Shown here piece after piece: positions 1 through 10,246 of a stretch of 64,000 nt of DNA. The DNA is taken from assembly GCA_965112735.1 (NCBI GenBank), contig OZ218950.1:3410001-3474000 (forward strand), read 5' to 3'. Both the position numbers and the translations under genes were made by a program. Position 1 is the stretch's first letter. Every line of letters starts with the position of its first letter. Source of the stretch: Phaeosaccion multiseriatum (lineage: Eukaryota > Ochrophyta, other classes). Below the pieces are notes generated by a model that saw only the letters and a list, made by a program, of their open reading frames with translations, had not been told where the DNA came from and made no database searches.

Positions 1-454
1 TACAGCGCATTCCCTGCCATCTGTGAGGAAGCAGTTGAGACTTCCGCGCGGCCGGAGATCTCGCGCGCGGGAGAAGCAAGGGGATCCCTCTCTTTCGTAC
101 GCAATGCCCCGGCTGGGGAGTACGGGGGAAAGGAAGGAGGCTGCTCGAGAGCGACTTGCTTCGCTGAATCGAAGGTCCTCTCAAGGCTCCTTAGTACGCC
201 AAGATCCAAGGCATGAAAGACGAACCCACGCTGCAGCTTCATCTCACGTGGAAAATGCTGCGTATATGCAGGTCCGGCTCATGCCCGATTCGTGCATCTC
301 AGCGAGCGTCCGAACTGGTGTCCGAAGTAGTGTCTCTCTCTCTCCAGCACCACAATCATCGCCCGATCAAGTTCCTCACTCTCTCCCTCTCCTACTGTGT
401 CTGTATCCGAACTCATCTTCTCAACATCAGGAGTTCAGGAGCGCACTTGCCGAC
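1..454. other. Left-edge region upstream of WD40 gene
   Basis: No gene is supported here. The frame of the first WD40-gene exon stays open upstream to an ATG at 23, but that stretch is Arg/Ser/Gln-rich without recognisable motifs and includes pyrimidine runs resembling 5' UTR or an intron end. I treat it as leader sequence; a longer N-terminus or an upstream exon cannot be excluded. Confidence 0.35.
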
Positions 455-3400
455 ATGGAAAGGAAGGGCAGCGATAATAGCACCAGCAGGGACAGGAGCA
501 GGAGTAGCCTGTCGGGCTCTGCGCGAAACGCAACAGCAGCCAGGGGCCTGTCGTTGCAGGGACGCAGGGAGGGCAGCCCTCAGCCTACCAGCAGCAGCAC
601 GAGCATGAAAAGAAGGGAAAGTGGTGGTAATGGAGGTCTCCGTCTTGGTCCGGAGCGTGGTCGAAGGCTCTCCTCCTCCCCAGAGGCTCCAAGTCGGAGC
701 TGGTGGGACGGCCCATCAGACCCCTCGGGAACTCTGGTTGATGCAAGTGACCGCAACCTCATGTGCAGTAGCAGCAGCAGTGACAGCAGTAGCAGCACCT
801 CTGGGCCCACAGCTGTGTTTGGTTGCGCGGACCATGCGCTCTATGAGGTGGAGCTGTGCACGGGAAAGCTCAAGAGGAAGCTCCACTCTCGATCCTCGGG
901 CCACAGCGACTGGGTCACTGCCGTCGTGCACACCGCGGGGAGAGGCGATATCGTCTCGGGAGGAAGCGATGGACAGCTCTGCAAGTGGCCCGCTTCAGGT
1001 ACTTGCCAACCACACAGTATGGATAGAATGCAGACCGCAGAGGTGACACGGGGGACATGTTCGTGTATGTCTAAAGAGTCAAGGAAGCTGAGGAGAGGAG
1101 CGTAAAAGAGTGCTCCCCATTCTTGTCCCGGATATTCTCCGACAGTTGTCACCTTCCCCATGGTCCGCTGCTTGTCGTTCCCAGGGTACTGTATCAACTG
1201 AGTTCGAAATCAGGAAGGGCTGAACCTGACAAACACCGAAACGGCAACCTCTTGACTTCTGTCACGCCCTGTCACCCTCAGGCGGTCTGGAGTGCCGACA
1301 GGTCCGGGCACACGAATCGTCCATCAGTCAACTTCGGACTGACGACACCGGCAAGGTGAGGAAGAACGGCGCAGCCCACGCTGTCTGTCTTGAGGAGGCC
1401 GTCTATCTGCAGTCAGTGGCAGGCAGCTCCAGACATATCAATCATGAGAGGACGGGACGGGCGAAAGCCGTACTGTTTACTGTCTGTCCTCTCTCTATAT
1501 ATATGCATGTGCGTTCGGGGCGTCGGGGCTGCTATTAGAACCGCAGAAGACCCTGCTCGAAGCAAGCGCTGCTGCCCTGTCCAACGCCGCTGCCAGCAAC
1601 GTGTTCACGGTTCACGTGTCCTTTCCGACCGATTCCTCCTCCCCCCCTCAGCCCGATTCCTCCTCCCCTCCTCCTTCTCTTTCACCCCCGGCAGGTTGTA
1701 TCGTCGGGCTGTGGGGGCGAGATTTGCTTGTGGAACGCGGCGCACGGAGGAGCGCTGTCCAAACTGACCGAGTTCGCGTCATCGGGTAGGACTGAACATA
1801 TGACTCAAGTTTTTGTCGATCCTTATCACTATAGCAGCGGTTCCCACTATATTTTGTTGTCGTGCTTCTTCTACTACTCCTGCTACTGCTACTGCTGTTG
1901 CTGGGCTCAACCCTCCTCTCCTCTCACCGTCAATCATTGAACCTTCCACCGCCTTCCCTCGCCTGCTACGTGTGTGCTGTGTCAAACCAAAACAAAAAAA
2001 GACAACACCGCTCCAGTGACCGACTTTATCTGGAAGGGAGAGTGCTTACTCGCGGGCTACCGGGACGGGAGTCTAACGTTTTGGGACGTACCCGCCGGAG
2101 GGGTAACCGCATCGGCCAGAGTCCAGGCTGCCCACCGGGGACACGTCACGGCCACTGCGGCTCTGGGGGCCCCCGAGGGGGACCACGAACAAGCCCAGGG
2201 GGGGACGGGGGCGGGGGGGAGTGTCGTGGTGTCAGGGGGGCAAGACGGCTTTGTCAAAGTGTGGGACGCGAGGTGTCTCTCCTCTTCGCCTTGCGTGGCG
2301 ATTGCTGCACACCGGAGCAGCCGAGGAGCCGGAGCTGTGGGTAAGAAAATAGAACGATAGGAGGGAGGGGAGGGAGGCAGGGAGGGAGGAAGGAAGGGAG
2401 GGAGGGAGGAAAGAAGGAAAGCAGGGAGGGGAAGAGGGAGGGAGGGAGGGAGAGAGGAAAGGAGGGAGGGAAAGAGGGAGGGAGGGAGGGAGGGAGGAAA
2501 GGAGGGAAGGAGGGAGGCAGGAAGAGAGGGAGGGAAAGAGGGAGGGAGGGAGGGAGGGAGGAAAGGAGGGAGGGAAAGAGGGAGGGAGATGCGCGTGGTA
2601 GTGGAAGTGGTATGAGCTTGCTGCGGCGCTGCCTGTACACTCTCCTCCCTCCGCCTCTTGAGACCAACGAACGAGCCAGCCAAAGCCCCACAGCACACTT
2701 AGTTACACACCCACCCACCCATCCATCCACTAGGGGGCTTGATCGGAGTGGGCAATCACACCCTCTTGAGCTACGGGGCAGACCGGAGGATCTGCAGACT
2801 AGATCTTCGGAAGGGGACAGAGGGAGAGGACGGCGACGGGCAGGCCGCAGTCGTGAGGGCCTTCGACGACCATAAGGACTTCATCTATAGGTATATGGAC
2901 ATGAAGGAGGCGGTATCGCCGATCCCCACCCGTCCTCACTCACTCCCTCCCTTCCCACCTACCTCCATACCCACCTTCCTGCTTGCATGCCTTCCTGCTT
3001 GCCTGCCTGCCTGCCTGCCTGCCTGCCTGATGCCTGCCTGTCTGCATGTCTTCCTGCTTACCTAAACGACTTCCTGCCGGCCTGACCAGTATGAAGCTCT
3101 GTGGCTCTTTGCTGCTGAGTGGAGGCGGGGATGGACTGCTGTTGGTTCACGACCTCAAGCGAGGGAAGCTCCTCTACGGCCTCGGGTGCTGCAAGTGAGT
3201 ACCATATATGCAGGGGAAGAGCTCGGAAGCCTATATAGCATAGCAGCAAGGGGGGGAGGGGACAAGAAGAAGAAGTTACGGGTGGGGCTCGCATCCGCTT
3301 CCATATCGAAGACAAGAGATAGAGTGGGTGTATGTCCCACACAAGCAAGCCCCTAAGTATGAGCGAGGCTTTGAGCACGCTCGCTTCGCCTTCTGCCCTC

Positions 3401-3647
3401 GTGGACGGATTCTGCTCTCTGCCTGCGTCGTTACGTCGTTCCATCACTGTCCCGGACCTCTCCCCTGACCCACTCCCTCCTCTCTGTCGCGGCGTCCCCT
3501 CCTTCCTTCCTTCCTTCCTACCGCCCGCCGCCGGATGACCCTCGCCCCAGGGGGGCCGTGCGCGCGATTGAGGCCTCTGCCTCTCGCCTCGCCGTGGGCG
3601 GAGACGATGGCAACATACTTACATACGCCTTTGAAGCCTTTGGATGA
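455..3647 (+). CDS. WD40 repeat (single seven-bladed propeller) protein
   Basis: Seven exons joined in phase: 455-998, 1282-1355, 1695-1785, 2017-2340, 2734-2890, 3090-3194, 3551-3647, giving 463 aa. A Ser/Arg-rich disordered N-terminus of about 110 residues precedes seven WD-type strand ends: DGQLCKW, GGEICLW, DGSLTFW, DGFVKVW, DRRICRL, DGLLLVH and DGNILTY, the last just before the stop. Seven blades make one complete beta-propeller, and exon boundaries roughly follow blades. WD40 propellers are protein-interaction platforms; no F-box, kinase or other partner domain is visible, so the pathway cannot be told. The start (ATG 455) is the least certain point, since the frame is open further upstream. 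Intron 4 carries a 230-bp purine-rich repeat. It converges with the coiled-coil gene, leaving 269 bp between stops. Confidence 0.8.
2361..2590. repeat. GGGA/GAAA purine-rich repeat in WD40 intron
   Basis: Degenerate GGGA/GGAA/GAAA tract on the + strand, lying wholly in the intron 2341-2733. Unlike most tracts in the window, the purine strand here is the sense strand. Confidence 0.9.
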
Positions 3648-3916
3648 GGGATGTGAAGGGGGGAAGACAGCGCGACAATGCTCCGCTCCCAAGATGCCTT
3701 TCAGAAAGAACAAGGGAGAGAATACTGTGTACAAAAGATTGACATGGTAGAGAGACGGGAGGGTTTGATCCCCTCGGCAGCAGGTGGGCCCCTTGGTTGG
3801 ACCAAGAGCCTCAACCCAACGCTCCTCTACAACATACTAAATGTATTTTTTTTTTAGTACTGGAGTGACTACTACTTCAAAAAAACAGGCATGGTCCATT
3901 TTCCCACTCGGAGAGA

Positions 3917-6900
3917 CTACCGGTGCTGTTTGCGACTCCTCCTCGAGGCGGGGTTCTGACCCTTCGATCGCCGCCTGCTCTGCTTCTCCTTCAATGGGCC
4001 TGTCCCGTGTGCCGTCGGACATGCGCCGTGGCACGTCGCCTCCCTCCCTCCAGCGGGCGCCGGCGAGAAGAAGGGGGCATGATCGGCGTGATGGCGGTGC
4101 GGGGAGGAGGAAAGCATGCCCCCTACTGTCGCCTCCGCCGCCGCTGAAACCGCAATGGCCATGGCAGAGGGTACGAAGTGCGAGCGCAGGGCTTGCGAGC
4201 TGTCGCCTGACAGGAGCATCGGACTGGACCTCGAGTGCTGCGAGTGGGAAGAGGAGGACAGCGCCTTTACTACCGGTGATGGTCGATGGGACGAGGGGTG
4301 ATGGTGGTGTTGTCCGTCTTGATCGTGCTTGTCGTCGTTGTATGTGTCCTGTCCCCAGCCGCCTCTTTGCTGCTGCTTGTGCTGCCGAAGAACAGGGAGA
4401 GAAAGTGCCTTGTGCAATCGTTTCTGCTGCTGCTCCTCCCGCTGCTGTCTCTTCCTGGCCCGCCGCGCCTTCGCCCGCAGCCCCGAGACATACTCTCCGG
4501 TCGACGACAAGGTGCTTCCTCCTCCGTCTGTCTCTGACGATGGGGTATCACATTGGGGCCCGCCCCCCGACTCTGTCCGTCTCGAGGGCCTTGTTTCGGA
4601 GGAGGGTGTGCTTGCTCGTGCACATCTCAAGAGGGACTCTGTTGCCTTGTCGATGTCAGCGGTGGTGCCCTGAGGAAGGGAGGAAGGGAGGAAGGGATAG
4701 AGGGAGGGAGGGAGGGAGGGAGGGAGGGAGGGAGGGAGGGAGGGAGGGAGGGAGGGAGGGAGGGAGGGAGGGAGGGAGGGAGGGAGGGAGGGAGGGAGGG
4801 AGGGAGGGAGGGAGGGAGGGAGGGAGGGAGGGAGGGAGGGAGGGAGGGAGGGAGGGAGGGAGGGAGGGAGGGAGAGGATTAGAGGAGAGGCTCAGCAGGC
4901 ACAGGCTGGTGGTAACCACAGGCGGAGAGGTGAGGGGCGCGATCGCCCTCTGCTGTCGATCGTTCGCATCAGCAGCCCGCCTTTTCTACCATTCCGTTCT
5001 GTTCCACCCTCCTTCTCACCTGCTTAGCTTGCTCCTCTGCATCCTCTTTTTGCCACTTCTGGACCAATGCGGCCAGCGGTGCTCTCCAATGCAGCAGCCC
5101 CCTACCTGCGGACCCCCCTCCGGAGTGCCTTTTGGAGCGCCGAAAAGTATCCGACGGTGTACTTCCCACCCCGGACGTTGACGACAAAGGCTTCTGCTGC
5201 CGCTTTTGGCCCCGCAACGTCGAGTTCAATGACACAGATCGTCCCAGACGTTTGGCTGAAGTCGCAGTATGGCCAGAAGGGGAAGAGGATCGCCGAAGCC
5301 CCTGACTAGCACCCGGAGCAGCGAGACTGTGCATCGTCTCCTGCTGCCGCTCCTTCTCCTTCTCCATCTCTGAGAGCAGCAGCGTCACCACCTCGTCTTG
5401 TCGCCGCTCCCACCTGGCTCCGACCTGCTTCACCACGGCGGTCATGCGGCGCTTGGCCTGAATGTCTTGGAGAATGTCCCCTGCTTCTGCTGTGATGCCG
5501 TGCCGTTGCAGCTGCAGGCGAAGGCCCGCCTGATCCATCAGGGAGGGAGGGAGGGAGGGGGTTATCAATTAATCCGCGGACCATCCAAAGAGAAAGCAGC
5601 AGAAGCAGCAGCAAGTGGTGGTGAATAGTCGAAGAGTCTGTGTCATAACCCACTGAGTGAGAGGTAGGTAGGTTACCCCATCTGCAGAGAAAGAATGAAT
5701 CATCAAGCACCAAATCAGTACGTGTCCCCCACTCCCTCACTGACTCACTGACTCACCTGCTCACTCTCCAGCTTCTTGACGGCGTCCGCCACCCCCTGCA
5801 GGCCGGCCTCCGTTCCGATCTTCTGCTTGAGTAGGCGGGACATCTCACCAGCCATGGCGTTTTTGTCAAGGTCGAGCAGATTCAATTCTCGGGCCAGCTG
5901 GGCTGACTCCTTTCGCTTCAGCGTCTGGCGGATGGCCAGAGACTGCAGCCCCACGCTCTGCATCGCCAGCTCGTCACGTATCTTGCTGTTCACAAGGAGG
6001 GCGCCCTTTGCTTCCTCGGCCAGGGCGTTGAAGGCGATATACGTGTAGTTACCGTCCATTTCTCGGAGCGTCTGTTATGGATGTGGGAAGGAAGGAAGGA
6101 TGGGGGAGGGGACAGAAGCGGTGAGCTGAACCCCCTACACTCTAAGCACAGCCAGCCTTGGCGCCATTCAGATTGCTCCTTCCTCTCCCTCAGCAACACC
6201 CACTCCTTCCCTTCCCTTCTTTCACTCTGAAGAAGCGCTTGTCATCAGATCATCTCTAATCCCTTGCGTCTGATCCCCTTTCTCACACTTCTGCGCCCCC
6301 TCTCCCCTTCTCTCTTTCTCTCTTTCTCCCTTCTCCCTCGTACATTTCTGAATGCAGCCTCAAGCTTCCGTCTCAAGTCTAGCATCTCCCTCATCACATT
6401 GTGCTTCATCTCCTCGTGCTTCATCGTATGGTCGGATAAATCCTCCATCACGGTCTCCACGTCTGCATGAGATAGGAACCAGGGAGGGGAGACGAAGGCG
6501 ATTGAATCAGGTCCGTGATGGAGTCCACCTTGCCGCATGTGGCTCGCGAACACCCCGGCCAGCCCCCCTCCTCCTTCTTCCATATTTCCTGATTCGAGCC
6601 CCTCGATTCAGGCCCGAGGAGCGGTGGATGATTATGATGCGAGCTGTCTCGGCTTACCCGCGGTCATGGTTTGTATCTCGTTCAAGACTACTGTGTAAAT
6701 CTTGTGCTTGTTCTGCAGCTGACCCAGCTGCCCCTTCAGCACCTGCGCCTCATACATTAGCTTCTCCTTTTCGCACTGCTGCTCGTCTTTTAGCATGGAG
6801 ACGTCTGTGGGTGTGGGGTGTTCAGCGAGGGAAGAGAGAGGGGGGATTGGAGGGTGCACGTATGAGACGACAACCAACACCCCGTCGTCCTACCTGCCGC

Positions 6901-7163
6901 GTTTCTCCCCTTGAGCATCTCCATATACGCCTCCATCTCCCCCAGCCGTTCCGTCTTCTCGTCGTTCTCAAGGCTGAGCATCTGGAAGAGGGGAAAGAGG
7001 ACGTAAGTGGAGCATGAGCACTGAAGGATGGCACCAAAACGCACCCACTTACCTCAATCTGCTTCTTCTCCCCAAGAATGCGATCGTCAATGTCAGCGAG
7101 CTCCTGCTGCAGAGACAGAGTCTCCTCATCGAGCTCCACGTTCTCCTCCACAGCGGACGCCAT
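3917..7163 (-). CDS. Long coiled-coil protein, possible ciliary/basal-body type
   Basis: Seven exons on the minus strand: 7163-7053, 6981-6894, 6804-6658, 6462-6344, 6071-5757, 5529-5020, 4669-3917; 680 aa. Residues 1 to about 330 are almost continuous heptad-rich helix beginning MASAVEENVELDEETLSLQQ, with no membrane segment or signal. A central block (AFNALAEEAKGALLVNSK, then DELAMQSVGLQSL) has the look of the F..AL.EEA..ALL.EN.KL..EL pattern in BBOF1/CCDC-type ciliary coiled-coil proteins (DUF4515-like). That family link is from memory and weak. The C-terminal 250 residues are Ser/His/Gln/Arg-rich and disordered. Intron 6 contains a (GGGA)n array. It shares a 142-bp divergent promoter with grpE. 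If the ciliary assignment is right, the alga should make flagellated cells. Confidence 0.7.
4701..4873. repeat. (GGGA)n microsatellite
   Basis: About 43 uninterrupted GGGA units in the last intron of the coiled-coil gene. The sense strand of that gene reads (TCCC)n and the tract ends about 30 nt before the 3' acceptor. Confidence 0.97.
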
Positions 7164-7305
7164 GGTATATATTCATAGGGAGAGCCCGAGCCCAGCAGGA
7201 TTTCTGTAACGTATAGCCCATACACCTCCAAATATTTGGATCTGAGGAAGCCACAAACCCCCTTTTCTCTCAGAGGAAAGGGCAAACAAACAAACAAACA
7301 AACAA
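7164..7305. promoter_or_regulatory. Shared divergent promoter, coiled-coil gene / grpE
   Basis: 142 bp separate two start codons facing outward, so both promoters and 5' UTRs must sit here. A TATATATT box lies at 7166-7173, very close to the minus-strand ATG, and an (AAAC)n run lies just before the plus-strand ATG. No motif decides which signals belong to which gene. Confidence 0.45.
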
Positions 7306-9191
7306 ATGGCGGCTCCCCATGGAAACGCGACACCGGTGATACTTCTGCTTGTGTTGCTTGTGTCTTCATGCAACATTGCTTTGAACGAAGCATTTAGCTT
7401 TGGGGCGGTCCCCAGGAGAGGCACATGTGTCCTATCAGCAGCGCCGGCCACAACCGCAACAGCGAAGAAAGGCGGTACGGAATGCGCCTGCTTGAGTAGT
7501 GGCAAGTGGAGCAGCGGCAGCGCAAGTAGGAGTGCAGCGTGGGGCGTGGTGTCGACAGGATGCAGAGGGGGGCCTTTTTCAAGCACGCTGCTATCCGCAT
7601 CAGAAGACGGGGCCGGGGCCGGAGCCGAGGGAGCGGGGGAAGCTACGGTAGCCGACCCCAAGGAGGGGGAAGGGGAAGGGGGAGAGGAGGCGAAGGAGGA
7701 GGTCAAGGAGGAGAAGCCGGACCCGAATGCGGAGGTGAAGGCCAAGATTGCCGAGTTGCAGAAGCAGGTACGGGGTTGTTGAACAAGGACTTGGGCTCCG
7801 CTCGACAAGGAATAAGAGTTGCTCTCACGTAAGGCCAGGGATCGGTGTTTGTTTGACTTACGTGTGTGTCTCTTACTGTTTTTTCTGTTGGTCGGCAGGT
7901 GGACGCCGCTACCAGAGATGTGGACAAGGCCAGAACCGACGTGGACCTAAATGGCCAGAGTGGCTACATGAGTCTCGCAGCCGAGGTGGCTAACTACCGA
8001 GTAAGTAAGGAACGAAGGAAATCGCTTCCTTCGTGGCTCTGAGTCACTTGTTGTTTTTGTTGGGGTTGCCCACTCGCTCCGCTCCTGCGAATCACACATG
8101 ATCTCTTTTGTCTCCTTTCTGCCTGTCCGTCTCATCGCTACGAGCGTAGCGTGTGTAGCGACTATGATATTATGATGTGCATATGACCACCCCTCCATCT
8201 CCCATCTCTGATCATACTGCACCTGTGCACACATTCTCACTAACAACCCATACCACACACACACACCTGTGCACACATTCTCACTAACAACCCATACCAC
8301 ACACACACACCCACACACCCACCCACACACCCACCCACACATACACACACACACGCACCAGCGAAAGCGCACGGACGACCGGTCCTCCCTGGAGGCCAGC
8401 GCCATGAGCGGCGTGATGAAGTCATTTAACACCGTATTCGAGGACTTTGAAGGGGCGGTGGGGGTGCTGGGGGAGGCCACCACGGAGGACCAGCAGCGCC
8501 TGCACGCAAGCTATCAGGGGCTCTACAGGAACCTCCTGGACGGCTTCAAGAAGCTGGGCATGAGCAAGTTCGAAGGTAGGAAGGGGGGGCGTAATATGTT
8601 GTTGGAGAGCCAAATTGTGCCCCAAAGGAAGTCCCCACTCCTCTTTGGGGCACTTTGGCTCTCCAACAACTAACTCCATTGGGTGCCCCGTCTTTGAAGG
8701 CGGGGGTCGCTCTAGACTGCGCTGTGACCCGTGAACCCGGGCATGCATCCTCACGACCGCACGACCGCGTGCGTGTATATATGTATGCCAGTGTGTATCT
8801 AAGCGTGTTGCTGACATTGTGCCTCCACCCACCCTCCTACCCCCCCCATCCCTCCCTCACAGCTAAGCCCGGGGACAAGTTCAACATGTGGAGACACGAG
8901 AAGGTGGGAGAGGACGTGGAGCATCCGACGATAGGCAAGGGGAAGATCATCGAGTGCCATCGCGAGGGGATGGAGGTCAACACCCGAGTGTCCCGTGAGG
9001 CCCGCGTGGTGGTGAGCAGTGGCAACGACGCAGAGAGGCAGGCAGAGGAGGAGGCTAAGGTGGCCAAGGAGGCGGAGGATAAGGCCAAGGCGGAGGCGGA
9101 AGCGGCGGAAGCGGCGGCAGGACCAGCAGGAGGAGGAGGGGAAGGGGAGGCGGAAGGGGCAGCGGGTGCGGAGCAGCCCATTCAGGCATGA
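7306..9191 (+). CDS. grpE: Plastid GrpE-type nucleotide exchange factor
   Basis: Four exons: 7306-7767, 7899-8000, 8362-8575, 8863-9191; 368 aa. GrpE releases ADP from DnaK/Hsp70 in the chaperone cycle. The hydrophobic leader (LLVLLVSSCNIALNEAFSF) with an Ala-Phe junction fits a bipartite stramenopile plastid signal. An acidic linker follows, then a long helix, the diagnostic ANYRKRT segment (about 185-191, spanning the exon 2/3 junction), and a beta-domain with NMWRHEKVGEDVEHPTIGKG and NTRVSREARVVV. These match GrpE layout (dimer helix, four-helix bundle, beta wing). The last 55 residues are an Ala/Glu-rich tail not typical of bacterial GrpE. Intron 3 contains a long hairpin. Mitochondrial targeting is less likely given the leader. 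Confidence 0.9.
8215..8358. repeat. (CA)n tract with 45-bp tandem duplication
   Basis: Within grpE intron 2. A block containing CACCTGTGCACACATTCTCA is present twice in tandem, followed by CA and CCCA repeats running up to the acceptor of exon 3. Confidence 0.9.
8598..8670. other. Intronic inverted repeat (hairpin)
   Basis: The left arm starting GTTGTTGGAGAGCCAAA is matched by the right arm ending TTTGGCTCTCCAACAAC, and pairing continues through GTGCCCCAAAG. The stem is about 28 bp with one 2-nt bulge and a loop of about 15 nt. It lies 22 nt into grpE intron 3, on the sense transcript. Confidence 0.85.
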
Positions 9192-9993
9192 CACCACGTG
9201 TAAGGGAGTACGAGAGGGAAGGTGCCTCTGACAAGACAAGACTCGACAGAGGGGTGTGTGGACCCGATGTGTGTGTGTGTGTGTGCTTGCGGCGGTGTGT
9301 CTCACTTTCTACCATGATGAATGGAAACTGTGCTGTGTTGGTGTGACTCACCGGCTCATATAGTGTCGACTGCCGAACTTCACCACTTCCCACATCCGAA
9401 TGATCTTGTTTGAAACAACAAGAGGAGCCTGTCGAACAAATGGAGGCAGCTGGCGAAGCACGTCTCCTCGTCTCGTTTGGGTTTTTTTGTCGATGAGATG
9501 AAGGAAGCATTGCTGCCGCTTTGAGCCTCTCGTGTGTTGTGCTCGTCTCGAAGAGGAGTGCGGAAGACGTACACTATTAATGGTAATTGTACTACTCAAA
9601 GCAGACGGTGCATGCGTGGAGGTCGACGCGAAGCAGCAGAGCAAGCACTCGCACTCGCTTGACTTACCACACACAGCGCCCCACCCTCTCCCACACCACT
9701 GCCTGCCTGCGTGCCTGCCTGCGTGCCTGCGTGCCTGAACTTCGTCATCAGAGCCTCTCTGTGGGGCACTCGTCACTTGAGAGACTCGTGTGCTCAAAGC
9801 CCTGACCTGCTCATTTAATTGCCTACGCCTGGGCCCTCCCCCCCCCTAGTACTTGACAAGATACCTTCGCTCGGCATAGTTTCTCTCACCTCCCATTTCC
9901 GTTTTTGTGTGGCATAGATACTTTCTGAGCGAAGAGGACGCCGAGATGTGTCCACGTGTGTATGTGGCCCCCTCCGCTGACCCACTTTCAACC
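9192..9993. other. Convergent intergenic region
   Basis: About 800 bp between the stops of grpE and the second coiled-coil gene. It contains a short (GT)n near 9269-9282 and a CTGC/GTGC run near 9703-9738. No exon, RNA gene or conserved motif is recognised; it is presumably two 3' UTRs and spacer. Confidence 0.5.
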
Positions 9994-10207
9994 CTACAGA
10001 CCCCACAACGGGGAGGCCTTCGTCGCCTTGGAGGAGGTTTTGGCCTTCTTCGCTCGCGTTCCTGACGAGGAGGAGGATGCAGACCCGGGTGCCGCAGGGG
10101 GAAGGGGGGGGGCAGCGGTCGAGGCGGATTTCTTGCTACCCCCCCGGGGTGCCGCCGCTTTCCTCTTCTTCGTCGCCGCCAGGTGATTGCTATTGCTACT
10201 GCTGCTG

Positions 10208-10246
<39 letters not shown>

